Source: JAPORY01 sp965215385 (lineage in GTDB: Bacteria > Pseudomonadota > Alphaproteobacteria > Rhodobacterales > Rhodobacteraceae). From it: DNA of 64,000 nucleotides. Location of the stretch: the NCBI GenBank assembly GCA_965215385.1, contig OZ244059.1:2604001-2668000 (forward strand). The letters are read 5' to 3'. Below the pieces are notes generated by a model. It was not told where the DNA came from. It saw only the letters and a program-made list of their open reading frames with translations, and ran no database searches. Of the stretch, positions 26,178 to 34,152 are shown one piece after another; the first letter of the stretch is position 1, and every line of letters starts with the position of its first letter. The position numbers and the translations under genes are program-made.

Positions 26178-26777
26178 TTAGTTCGTGGTGCAGCCCAGCT
26201 CGGTCCGGCGCTCGGCGGGGAGCAGGTATTCATAGCCGTCGGCACTATTAGTCCGCACCCACTGGCCGGCACGGTTCCGCGCCCCGCACTGGCCGGCCTG
26301 GACCGCGCTCTCACCGCCGCCCAATCGAACGCCACCAATGGCAAAGCAGCTGGTCGCCCCGAGCGGGTCCGACCCGAGGTCGAAGCCTAGCTGCTGACCG
26401 TAGTTCAGGCTGGGGCGCATTTGGAAGCCGGCCGTTGCCATGTCTGTAAATCGGTTGAATTCCACGCCTACCGCAAGAGTTACGATATCGGATTCTCCCG
26501 CTTTCAGGCCGGCAATGGTGGTGGCTTGACCCGCGATAGGCGTGTCGGTAACAGTTCCAAGCCTTACAATTCTGAACAAGTTATCAACTTACTTCACACC
26601 GTTATAGACTTGAAATTCAACGGGGAAACTTGTGTTCAACGATCTTGATGTTACCGTTCCGAGCCAGGATAGAGTCAGTTGATTCGTGTTTAGAGTGACC
26701 ACGTGCACATGTTCGTGTCCGTACCTCCAAAGGCCGCCATCTCCGATCTGGTGCGCAGGATGGAAGCCCGTCCGTCG
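26178..26777 (-). pseudogene. Secreted Cys-rich family protein, nonsense-broken and 5'-truncated
   Basis: One frame covers the region with a TAA at 26589-26591. Upstream of it is a fibronectin-III-like half (NTNQLTLSWLGTVTSRSLNTSFPVEFQVYNG). Downstream are LFRIVRLGTVTD ... SCFAIGG and the family C-terminus QCGARNRAGQWVRTNSADGYEYLL ... LGCTTN. The last 37 residues are almost the same as in the gene at 930-1631. No signal peptide remains: the frame runs into the cassette-end repeat at 26778. A short hairpin CCCACGCAAG-TTCGTGTGGG lies just beyond the stop. Confidence 0.65.
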
Positions 26778-26801
26778 GCACTGTCTCACTTTGAAATTCG
26801 T
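26778..26801 (+). repeat. Cassette-end repeat, copy f (variant)
   Basis: GGCACTGTCTCACTTTGAAATT, closest to copy c (19333). It separates two minus-strand family-like genes and may mark the point where one cassette inserted into another. Confidence 0.6.
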
Positions 26802-26855
26802 GAGTGTCAGTCCATTTTCAGGGTCGATGCTGCCGCTGTCGCTGTCCCGATCGCG

Positions 26856-27341
26856 TCAGTCGTTGTCCCGGATGTCGAACACCACATTCTGGTGTGGGTT
26901 GCCGTACAGGGCGACGATGAAGCGGTTTGTGGGATTGTCCCTGAAGGTGTTGTCATATGACGCCCTCACAATTAAAAAGGCACTTGCCCTTTCCGCGTCC
27001 ATGGTATTGCAAAAAAGATGCATGCGAGGATAGCTCGGGGACGTCCCTCCTGTAATCTTGGTTTCAAGACCGCGAGAACAGGATTCACCTTCGCATGGGG
27101 TTGTGTCCCAGACGTTCATGCAGAAAGGCACTGTCTGTAGCAAAACTGGAGCTACGCCATCGCAATTAGACCTCCTATTGACTTGAACTGCGTTAAAGCC
27201 ATTGAAGTCCGCCAACCCCTCCTCCAAGACACCATCACCCAATACATTAAGTCCGTGGAGTTTGAATGGACGAATGAGACAACGGAATTCATTGTTACAT
27301 CCAGGGTTCGGGACTTTGAAATATTGTTGCGGAAGGTACAA
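26856..27341 (-). CDS. Putative secreted-type Cys-rich protein
   Basis: The convincing part runs from about 27175 to 26856: NCDGVAPVLLQTVPFC ... CEGESCSRGLETKITGG, then FCNTMDAERASAFLIVRASYDN ... RFIVALYGNPHQNVVFDIRDND. Five cysteines and a strand-rich end suggest an exported protein, but no signal peptide is attached. A GGAGG at about 27172-27176 may belong to a lost start. It overlaps the 5' end of the plus-strand ORF at 27183, so one of the two is over-extended. It lies just inside the variant cassette end at 26778. Confidence 0.4.
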   Translation of the reverse strand: MYLPQQYFKVPNPGCNNEFRCLIRPFKLHGLNVLGDGVLEEGLADFNGFNAVQVNRRSNCDGVAPVLLQTVPFCMNVWDTTPCEGESCSRGLETKITGGTSPSYPRMHLFCNTMDAERASAFLIVRASYDNTFRDNPTNRFIVALYGNPHQNVVFDIRDND

Positions 27342-27653
27342 TCCATGCAGCCGAGAACAGAATGTGCGCGGAAGCGCGTTGAAGAAGTTCAGAACGTTCT
27401 AGAGAATTTTCACAATCGTGCGATTATTCTTAATCGAAAAGTTTTGCCACTTCCGGATCCAGATCGGTTTCCTTTTGATATATACCAAAACGATCAAATA
27501 CCCGAAGAGATAGAACCAACTGTCAGAAACGAAACTCTGAAAAAATTGCAAGCGATCAAATGGCTGAAAATTCACTCGATCCCCATTGCTTATTCGGTTA
27601 CGGGAAATAGCCCATCAAGACAATCGTCCAATCCGTCACAGGCAACCGAATAA
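27183..27653 (+). CDS. Unrecognised 156-residue protein
   Basis: Charged, helical sequence with believable composition (TQYIKSVEFEWTNETTEFIV, CARKRVEEVQNVLENFHNRAIILNRKVLPLPDPD). No signal peptide or membrane segment. The last 20 residues overlap the recombinase remnant on the other strand, so the natural end may be lost. No family recognised. Confidence 0.4.
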   Translation: MNCVKAIEVRQPLLQDTITQYIKSVEFEWTNETTEFIVTSRVRDFEILLRKVQSMQPRTECARKRVEEVQNVLENFHNRAIILNRKVLPLPDPDRFPFDIYQNDQIPEEIEPTVRNETLKKLQAIKWLKIHSIPIAYSVTGNSPSRQSSNPSQATE

Positions 27654-27751
27654 GACCTGCCGAGATATTTCCCGACTTCCTCTGCGGTGAGGTTCCGTGT
27701 GTATTTGGCCAGCATCCGGGTGGTCTGCCAACGGGCCTGTGTCATGCGGAT
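27590..27751 (-). pseudogene. C-terminal scrap of a recombinase or integrase
   Basis: The minus-strand frame reads RMTQARWQTTRMLAKYTRNLTAEEVGKYLGRSY and stops at 27590. The helical M-x-x-Y-T-x-N-x-T-A-E-x-x-x-x-Y-L pattern resembles the C-terminus of phage-type tyrosine recombinases, but the catalytic residues are not in the surviving piece. It suggests that an integrating element once ended here. Confidence 0.4.
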
Positions 27752-27794
27752 CGCACACCCCACGCGCCCGCTATGACCGCTACAATGTCTCTAA

Positions 27795-27861
27795 GAGAGT
27801 ACCGCAAAATGTGGGGCAGTTGCATTTGATCTGTGCCGGTGCCACATTTTGCGGTACTCTC
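27795..27861. repeat. Perfect 20-bp inverted repeat
   Basis: Arms GAGAGTACCGCAAAATGTGG (27795-27814) and its exact complement (27842-27861) are separated by 27 bases. It is located between the recombinase scrap and the end of the restriction gene. It could be a strong bidirectional terminator, a pair of element ends or a recombination site. Confidence 0.8.
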
Positions 27862-27879
27862 CTGCGCATGAAGCCTTGA

Positions 27880-28832
27880 TTAAGTTACATGAATTGTTGC
27901 GATGATCTTGTCGTCAGTCAGCTTATCATCAAGAACGTCCGCTTTTGGGAAGATTGGAGTATTCAGAAGTTCGGCCCAACAAGCGCCGCCATCCTGTGAC
28001 ATGACAGGCCCGGAATAAAGCTGGACATCTTGAGGATCGTCAATGCTTGCCGAAATAACGTTAACCTCGCCAGTCTGCCATTTCCCAGACCGCATATCGT
28101 CCAGCCTAAGCCCAGTGTTTGACCGGATGTAGGCCATTAGCGCATCCTGCACGACCCAGATTGCCAGACCGCACCAGGCACTGGCAATCTGTGACTTGAC
28201 AATCATCTGTGACGCCATCCTGGCCCAAACCTGGCGAATGTTCACGCCTGGCGACCTACGCCGCTGCCGAATGTTACCTTCGGCATACAGTACTGCATCG
28301 CAAAACGCGTTCTTTATATCCGTTCGATCTTGCCTGTTCCCCCCTGACGTTGATGCTGCCATGATCTCGACAATCACGGGACGTGCATCTCCTGAATTGA
28401 GAACATAGTCCAAACGATATTTCAGCTTCTCACTTTTGGTTTTGAATATAACACTTATCTCAGACCAAATGTGAACTGCATCGCCAGCTTTGAAACCGGC
28501 CAAGCTCAGAACACGAGACAAGAGGTAAGCCTGTTCCGGTGACGGTTTTTCGGTGTCAAACGTCAGAAGTCTGCGGGGACAAATGGCCCAGCTTCGGTCA
28601 CTGAGAACGGAACACACACCGCAGGGAATGAAGCCATCCCCCTTCCTTCCGACTGAAGGATCAAAGAATGGGGCCAAGGGCTGTTCAGTCGCAACCCATC
28701 TTGCCATGTCGCGATTGCCACCACCGTCACATTGCTTACCGCCCATATGTGGACACTGCGCGAAATGGAATTGACTTTCTGATCTCGGGGATTTGTAAGT
28801 GTCTCGCCAAACAGTTCATAGACTATAGGCAC
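27880..28832 (-). CDS. NotI-family type II restriction endonuclease
   Basis: The clear frame is 28746-27880 (288 residues): GGKQCDGGG ... PCGVCSV ... AICPRRLLTFD, then KYRLDYVLNSG ... PVIVEIMAAST, consistent with the NotI/EagI family of PD-(D/E)XK enzymes, with Cys-rich iron-binding N-terminus and a D ... E-x-(Q) core, here EIM. Upstream, FHFAQCPHM in the same frame and PIVYELFGETLTNPRD one frame over look like the true N-terminus, so a single-base indel near 28785 may break the gene, or the start is ATG 28746. The partner methyltransferase ends at 28823, a 10-base overlap if the gene starts at 28832. Confidence 0.65.
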
Positions 28833-29863
28833 AATTCAGATCTCACGCATGATGCAAAAGCCCTTGCCAATGGCGGAGGAACCGCATTAGCGACCTGCCG
28901 GTGCTGATCAAGGTCTTTGACAACCCCAGTGCGACGACGGATTGGCCCTTCAAGTATGTGTGTATCTGGGAAACCCTGAATGCGTGCCGCCTCCCTTGGT
29001 GTGATGTATCGGTCTTCAGTTGGGTGATACAGTGCTTCGCCGCAACGCAATGTGAGGGATGGCTTGTTCCTGTCCAGGCGCCGAAACTTGGTAGAGTCTT
29101 TCGGTGTCAATCGCCTTATCACGTCAGAAGGTACATCTTTCGCTTTTGACAGCCAAAGACCTTCTGGCACAAATGAAATCCTATAGCGGTCGCGCGCCGG
29201 TGTCACATCAACATGATTGGGGGCGAGTGCCTTTTTGTGCGGCGGCATGGCTTTCGGCAATCCATCAAGTGCATCCCCTGCCGTCATGGCGGAATTGGTT
29301 GTTTTTGGCACAGGGAAAACAAACGATTGCCCCGTGGGAACGGCGGCAATTATCGCTCGCTTTCGGCGTTGCGGCACGTTGAAATCAATTGCGTTCAAGA
29401 CGCCCGTATGCGTCTCATAACCGATAGACCAGAACGCTTCCTGTATTACATCAACAACGGTCATGTCAGCTGTCGCTTGCGTGTTGAGAAAAGCTGGTAC
29501 CTGTTCCAGCATAATCGCAGTTGGGCGCAAGACTTTCGCGAACCGGATCATTTCAAAGACAAGCCGACCTCTTGGATCATGAAACCCGCGCTTGAGTCCA
29601 ATTTGGCTGAATGGCTGACAAGGCGGGCCACCATGCAAAAGCACAACTTCGCCCACTGATAGGCCAAGAGTTTCCAATGTTCGTTGCGGGTCAAGTGCCC
29701 GCACGTCCACTTGCCAAACCGACATTCTTGATGAATTCCGGCGTAACGTGGTCACACAATGCGGATCCATCTCAATAGAACACACGTTGGCAAATCCGGC
29801 TTGAGTTACGCCAATGTCCATGCCTCCAGCACCGGAAAACAGGGATATGGCCTTTGGCTTCAC
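28823..29863 (-). CDS. DNA (cytosine-5) methyltransferase
   Basis: 346 residues with motif I SLFSGAGGMDIG, motif IV GGPPCQPFSQIG (catalytic Cys), motif VI LEQVPAF, motif VIII QRRKRAI, and motif IX/X EAARIQGFP ... QVANAVPPPLA. It methylates C5 of cytosine in a short site and protects it from the NotI-like enzyme encoded next. The GTG start overlaps the stop of the short gene upstream (GTGA), so the three are coupled. Intact. The recognition sequence cannot be read from the protein; NotI-type enzymes favour GC-rich 8-mers. Confidence 0.93.
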   Translation of the reverse strand: MKPKAISLFSGAGGMDIGVTQAGFANVCSIEMDPHCVTTLRRNSSRMSVWQVDVRALDPQRTLETLGLSVGEVVLLHGGPPCQPFSQIGLKRGFHDPRGRLVFEMIRFAKVLRPTAIMLEQVPAFLNTQATADMTVVDVIQEAFWSIGYETHTGVLNAIDFNVPQRRKRAIIAAVPTGQSFVFPVPKTTNSAMTAGDALDGLPKAMPPHKKALAPNHVDVTPARDRYRISFVPEGLWLSKAKDVPSDVIRRLTPKDSTKFRRLDRNKPSLTLRCGEALYHPTEDRYITPREAARIQGFPDTHILEGPIRRRTGVVKDLDQHRQVANAVPPPLARAFASCVRSELCL

Positions 29864-30045
29864 GCTTCTGCCCCGCTCGCAAGCTCATTATCGGCAATCA
29901 GATCCTTATAACGCTCCTGCCTGCCTTCCATCCCCGCAATCATCCCGTCTATTTGATCCAGCATGTCCCGTGGTCGAGTGTTATGACGACCAATAAATTC
30001 ATAGATCCCAGAGCCTCTTGCAAAATTCATCGGGCGACCGATTTT
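29860..30045 (-). pseudogene. 3' fragment of a gene preceding the methyltransferase
   Basis: The frame ends FARGSGIYEFIGRHNTRPRDMLDQIDGMIAGMEGRQERYKDLIADNELASGAEA and overlaps the methyltransferase start. The preceding residues come from the flank of the adjacent insertion sequence, so the gene was probably cut by it. Helical, charged. Not assignable. Confidence 0.45.
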
Positions 30046-31420
30046 TCCTGAAAACAGGCGATTTTTTTGAAAACGGTGGACATGAGACAACCGTTTGTAT
30101 ATTAGACTGTATACAACACAAAATACAGAGGAGGTTGTCCCATGCCCTTAACAAACACGATAGCCGGGATCTGGAATCGATTTCAAGGGGAATTATTCCC
30201 CAATCTCGCTGAGGACCTCGGCCGCTTGACCGAGAACCACCAGCGTTTTGTCGCGGTTCTGGATATGAAGCCGGTTGAGACGTTTATCCAGACGCATTCG
30301 TCCGGTCGTGGTCGGCCGCTTGCGGATCGCCGGGCTTTAGCGCGGGCCTTCATCGCCAAGGCGGTTGGGGACTTACCGACCACGCGGGCGTTGATCGACC
30401 GTCTGCAGTGTGACCCCAAACTGCGGTGGCTTTGCGGTTGGGAGCGTGTCGGTGCGATCCCGAGTGAGTCGACTTTTTCGCGCGCCTTTGCTTGGTTTGC
30501 CGAAATGGCACTTCCCGAGCGGATGCATGAGGCGCTGATTAAAGGTGCCTTGGCGGAATCGCTTGTCGGACATATTTCTCGCGATTCGACGGCGATTGCG
30601 GCGCGGGAAAAGCCAACGGCCAAGGCCAAGGGGTCAAAACCGAAGACCCCCCGCAAGCGCGGAAGACCCCGAAAAGGCGAAGCCAGACCCAAAGAGCCAC
30701 GGCGTCTTGACCGCCAATTGAACGGTGGACTGTCGCTCGAACAAGTGATTGCCGATCTCCCTAAGGTCGGTGATATTGGCACCAAACGCAACGCCAAAGG
30801 CCATCAGACTAGTTGGCAGGGTGACAAGTTTCACCTTGATGTGTCCGATGGTGACATTCCCATCAGTGGTCTTCTCACCTCAGCCTCGCGGCACGACAGT
30901 CAGGCCTCACTGCCGCTGGCGGCGATGACCAACCGTCGGGTGGACTACTGTTACGAACTCATGGACGCCGACGATTGTTCGGAAATCGATCAGTATGCCA
31001 AGCAGCGAGGACATGTCGCTCTCATTGATCCTAATCCCGGTCGCGATCGGGCGCGCAAGCAACGGCTGGCCGCCGAGGCCCAGGCACGAAGCGTGGCTGG
31101 TCAAGTGGCTCCGGCCAAGGAACGCTTTAAACAGCGTTCCAGTGTCGAACGGGTAAATGGAGCTCTCAAAGATCGTTATGGCGGTCGCCATATTCGGGTT
31201 CAGGGCGCAACAAAGGTCGCGTGTCGTCTCTTCTTCGGCATCTTGGCCTTAACCGTCGAGCAACGGCTCCGCCTTCACATCTAACCCTTCTCACCGCCGT
31301 GCGTCACGTTCTGGCCTTTGCTTGAGCGCCGCGTTGGCGTGCGCGGTAGTGAGAAAAAGGGTGAGCAATTCGTGGGAACCAGCCGATTTTGTCGAAAAAA
31401 TGCGGCGCAACCCTGGATTT
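30020..31420 (+). mobile_element. Insertion sequence with single DDE transposase
   Basis: The bounds are approximate. The transposase (30142-31284) is flanked by related T-rich motifs: CGATTTTTCCTGAAAACAGG near 30038 and, on the minus strand, GCATTTTTTCGACAAAATCG near 31400, which may be the imperfect terminal repeats. Past the gene, CCCTTCTCACCGC pairs with GCGGTAGTGAGAAAAAGGG to form a large hairpin, which would block read-through. No target duplication could be fixed. Confidence 0.6.
30142..31284 (+). CDS. DDE transposase (IS5/IS1182-like)
   Basis: 380 residues. The N-terminal helical domain (RRALARAFIAKAVGDLPTTRALIDRL) is of the DUF772 type. The first catalytic Asp sits in ISRDSTAIAAREK, a Lys/Arg/Pro-rich insert (TPRKRGRPRKGEARPKEPRR) follows, then the second Asp in ELMDADDCSEID and Glu in SSVERVNGALKDRYGGRHIR. 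It has a good GGAGG start. The frame is complete, so this copy may be active, unlike the IS30 and IS66 elements here. Confidence 0.88.
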   Translation: MPLTNTIAGIWNRFQGELFPNLAEDLGRLTENHQRFVAVLDMKPVETFIQTHSSGRGRPLADRRALARAFIAKAVGDLPTTRALIDRLQCDPKLRWLCGWERVGAIPSESTFSRAFAWFAEMALPERMHEALIKGALAESLVGHISRDSTAIAAREKPTAKAKGSKPKTPRKRGRPRKGEARPKEPRRLDRQLNGGLSLEQVIADLPKVGDIGTKRNAKGHQTSWQGDKFHLDVSDGDIPISGLLTSASRHDSQASLPLAAMTNRRVDYCYELMDADDCSEIDQYAKQRGHVALIDPNPGRDRARKQRLAAEAQARSVAGQVAPAKERFKQRSSVERVNGALKDRYGGRHIRVQGATKVACRLFFGILALTVEQRLRLHI

Positions 31421-31499
31421 TGTATTGACTAGCTATAGCTGTTACTCGCCCATCGCTCTCCACCATTATTTTTGCAAGCGGCTCACTTCAAAAAAATGA

Positions 31500-31590
31500 C
31501 AGCCTCTTATGAGGAAGAGTCCATCCTCTTAAAGAAATGATAGTAATTCCTTAAGGAAATGACATCGATTCCTTAAGGAAATGCCATTGC
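31500..31590. repeat. Tandem palindromic repeats before a serine-recombinase remnant
   Basis: TTCCTTAAGGAAATG occurs twice with a 22-base period (about 31548-31590), preceded by degenerate copies (CCTCTTAAAGAAATGA and CTCTTATGAGGAAGAG). TTCCTTAAGGAA is a perfect 12-base palindrome. The spacing of two helical turns fits stacked protein-binding sites. Confidence 0.6.
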
Positions 31591-31833
31591 CTGATCTCCG
31601 CCCGCACCCAGGAAGCCCTCCGCGCACGAAAAGCCGCCGGCCTGCTGCTCGGGCGGCCCAAAGGCCCCGGCAAGAGCAAACTCGATCCGTTCCGCCCCGA
31701 AATCACGGTGCTGCTCACGAATGGATCCACACCGAGATTTATCGCACGGCACTACAACACAACGCCCGGCAACCTCGCCAACTGGCTGAAGAAAAACAAC
31801 ATCCCGATCCCCAAGGGACGAGACACAACATGA
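31591..31833 (+). pseudogene. Serine recombinase (resolvase/invertase), C-terminal remnant
   Basis: The frame LISARTQEALRARKAAGLLLGRPKGPGKSKLDPF ... STPRFIARHYNTTPGNLANWLKKN to TGA 31833 is the arm and HTH_7 DNA-binding domain of a resolvase/invertase. The catalytic N-terminal half, including its serine, is missing. The palindromic repeats lie directly at the break point. The rest of the region, 31834-32522, is GC-rich at first and has no convincing gene; a 50-codon frame starts MKLFGQVAQEARGRRGRRGG at 32293. Confidence 0.7.
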
Positions 31834-32522
31834 GGCGCTCAATTTTGCGGTCAATCGACAAAGACACACGCCAACGGCACAAAACAGCAAAAATCAGCGC
31901 CGCAAAACACCCGGCAACATCATGACACATCCTGTGGGACTTTACGTACCTACGTTGGGATAGACCCAAACTGGGGTTTTCTGGCAGGCACGAATTATGG
32001 GTATTTTGCAATGGAGCCTTCGGCCAACGGGGCAAGGACGCGGGCCGGCGGCCGCCGGTTTTGACGGCCAGCCGTGAAAAGCACCCCGGGCCGCGGAACG
32101 GAGCACGAAAGATCCGTCACTGCGATAGCCGGTTCAACGGGAAGCACTCGACCGTCCGGGCAGGCCCGGACGCGGCATCAGGTCCGGCACGGCCCGCAGG
32201 ACAGGCCTTTGCGAGGCAAAAAGTCGATCACATTTGTTTCATGATCACAGACCCCTGTACGGCGAAGCCGCGCAGTAGAGGTGAGAGGGATCATGAAACT
32301 GTTTGGCCAGGTTGCTCAGGAAGCCCGCGGACGGCGCGGGCGCAGGGGTGGTTCCGTCGTCATCGGTGCCGTATCTCCCATCAGCGCCGGGCGTGGGGAT
32401 GGTGCGATTTTTTCAGCGTCCAATTTACTGCTTTCCCATTATTGATTCGGAATTTGGTAGGGGTTATGATAAGATGGTGCGGGCTGGCTTGCGTCCGCCG
32501 CTAAAATCGCTCAATTGGCAAA
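31834..32522. other. Right end of the accessory island, no supportable gene
   Basis: Higher GC than the core. Contains a possible small frame at 32293-32445 (MKLFGQVAQ), with only a weak ribosome site. The sequence becomes AT-richer at about 32400, where core DNA resumes at the exonuclease I gene. Confidence 0.4.
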
Positions 32523-33920
32523 CTAGCAAAACGGCGCATCAGGTGGGAAAATTCTCCGATAAATATCTTCGTAAAACCTGTGCAGGTCCGCTAGCCAAGC
32601 GCGGTCAACCTTCTCGTTCCGTCGTAGTTCCTCAAGTTCGAGCTTGGCATGCCCAAGAGTTCGCCAGCCAACCTCTTGATCTGTCGTGGCTTTGATTTTG
32701 CTGCGCAAGTAATTTTTGTAGCCGCTCAATTCATTTCTAGACATCGATTGCGGGAAATAAAACGCAATTAAACGACGACCAAGTTGTCGCAGGCGGCGGT
32801 CTGATAGTTCTGATATAATCTGTCGACGACGGATCCAGTCACTCAGGTGAAAGTCGGTCAATTGTTCGATATCTTCTGACGTATAAAACCCGTCGAAAAT
32901 CCTTTGCTCCACCGGTTTGTCTTCGGCGACGTCAGAACGGAATCTTTCCGACAAAACTTTGCTCACTCTTCGACAAAAATATGGCGAATTCGCGATGATC
33001 TCTGACCGCCTGAACTGTTCTGCGCTTGGATCGGAAATGGCGAGCACCACGGGTGCCCTATTGGTATAGATAGAGCGAATGATTGAACCTTCGGGAGCCA
33101 TTGCCGCAGATATTTGGGCCGCAGTGGCGTTCAACAACTGTTCGGGGTCAGCGGCATCAATATCAAACACCGCAAATTGCGCGGCATTGCGAAGTGATTT
33201 GCCACAAAGACATCCGGTGTAGGCTGCCAAGTCGCCAGATTTCGTGCGAGCAACGCTACAGAAGGGCTGATAATCCTTGATCTTCGACCGAACTCGATCC
33301 TTATTGGAATTACTCAGTAACTCCCGCCAAAGTGCCGGAGCGCGTTGCGCAATCTCGCGGGCGATGTGAACAGTTGCCTCAACATCACCAAGGGCATCAT
33401 GGGCATCATGGGTCGAGAATCCGTTTAATGCGGCAAGATGACCGAGGCTGAGGCGAGGGCGCAGTTTTTCGTCTCTCACCCATGAAAGAATTTCGGGATG
33501 CGTTGCGTAAACCCCCTGTACGGCGGTGTACAGGTCGAAGCGCTCATTACCGTAATATTGGGTGGCAAAGACCACCGGTAACAAGTTTTGAAAAAAAGTT
33601 TGCCGTAAGAACTCCTCATCGAATCTGATGCTGTTATAGCCCGTCCAAATAGCGGGAGCCCATTTTTCGGTAAGTGCAGCTATGTTCTGTGCGAATTCGA
33701 ACCAAGACGGCAAATAGGGGTTGCGAAGGTCGCTCGGGGCTACATTGGTGATCAGTAAAGCTTGCGGAGAAGGCACGATATGGGGTGCCAACTGACACCG
33801 AATGTTGACGCGATCAATCTCTACGAGATTCTGATCCGTGTGTATGGCTGCAAATTGCAGCGGTTGATCGAACGCTGGTGAGGTTCCGGTCGTTTCAAGA
33901 TCATAAAAGACAAAATTCAT
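32523..33920 (-). CDS. sbcB: Exodeoxyribonuclease I
   Basis: 465 residues from ATG 33920; the frame extends 13 codons upstream, but MNFVFYDLETTGTSPAFDQPLQFAAI is the family start. Degrades single-stranded DNA 3' to 5' and trims ends in repair. The DEDDh exonuclease core shows D-x-E in YDLETTG, WTGYNSIRFDEEFL (Asp of Exo II) and HDAHDALGDVEATVHIA (His and Asp of Exo III). The C-terminal extended region is as in E. coli ExoI. Divergent from recD2, about 230 bases apart. Confidence 0.93.
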   Translation of the reverse strand: MNFVFYDLETTGTSPAFDQPLQFAAIHTDQNLVEIDRVNIRCQLAPHIVPSPQALLITNVAPSDLRNPYLPSWFEFAQNIAALTEKWAPAIWTGYNSIRFDEEFLRQTFFQNLLPVVFATQYYGNERFDLYTAVQGVYATHPEILSWVRDEKLRPRLSLGHLAALNGFSTHDAHDALGDVEATVHIAREIAQRAPALWRELLSNSNKDRVRSKIKDYQPFCSVARTKSGDLAAYTGCLCGKSLRNAAQFAVFDIDAADPEQLLNATAAQISAAMAPEGSIIRSIYTNRAPVVLAISDPSAEQFRRSEIIANSPYFCRRVSKVLSERFRSDVAEDKPVEQRIFDGFYTSEDIEQLTDFHLSDWIRRRQIISELSDRRLRQLGRRLIAFYFPQSMSRNELSGYKNYLRSKIKATTDQEVGWRTLGHAKLELEELRRNEKVDRAWLADLHRFYEDIYRRIFPPDAPFC

Positions 33921-34152
33921 CGTGAGACTTTGGGCACCTGCAGTATGGGCAATATCCAATTATGAGCCGAACAGCACTGGCGATTTAATTCAGGCGGGGT
34001 AAGAACACACATTGGTTGGTGGGCAAATCGGGCGAGTTGAACCGCTAACGCTAAGGTGTATCTTTGCGAAGCGCAAGAATGATGTATTTGTGCTCTTGAG
34101 CTAGGTGTGATCACGTGCCACGCATCTGCATCACTTTGACGCCAAGGGAATC

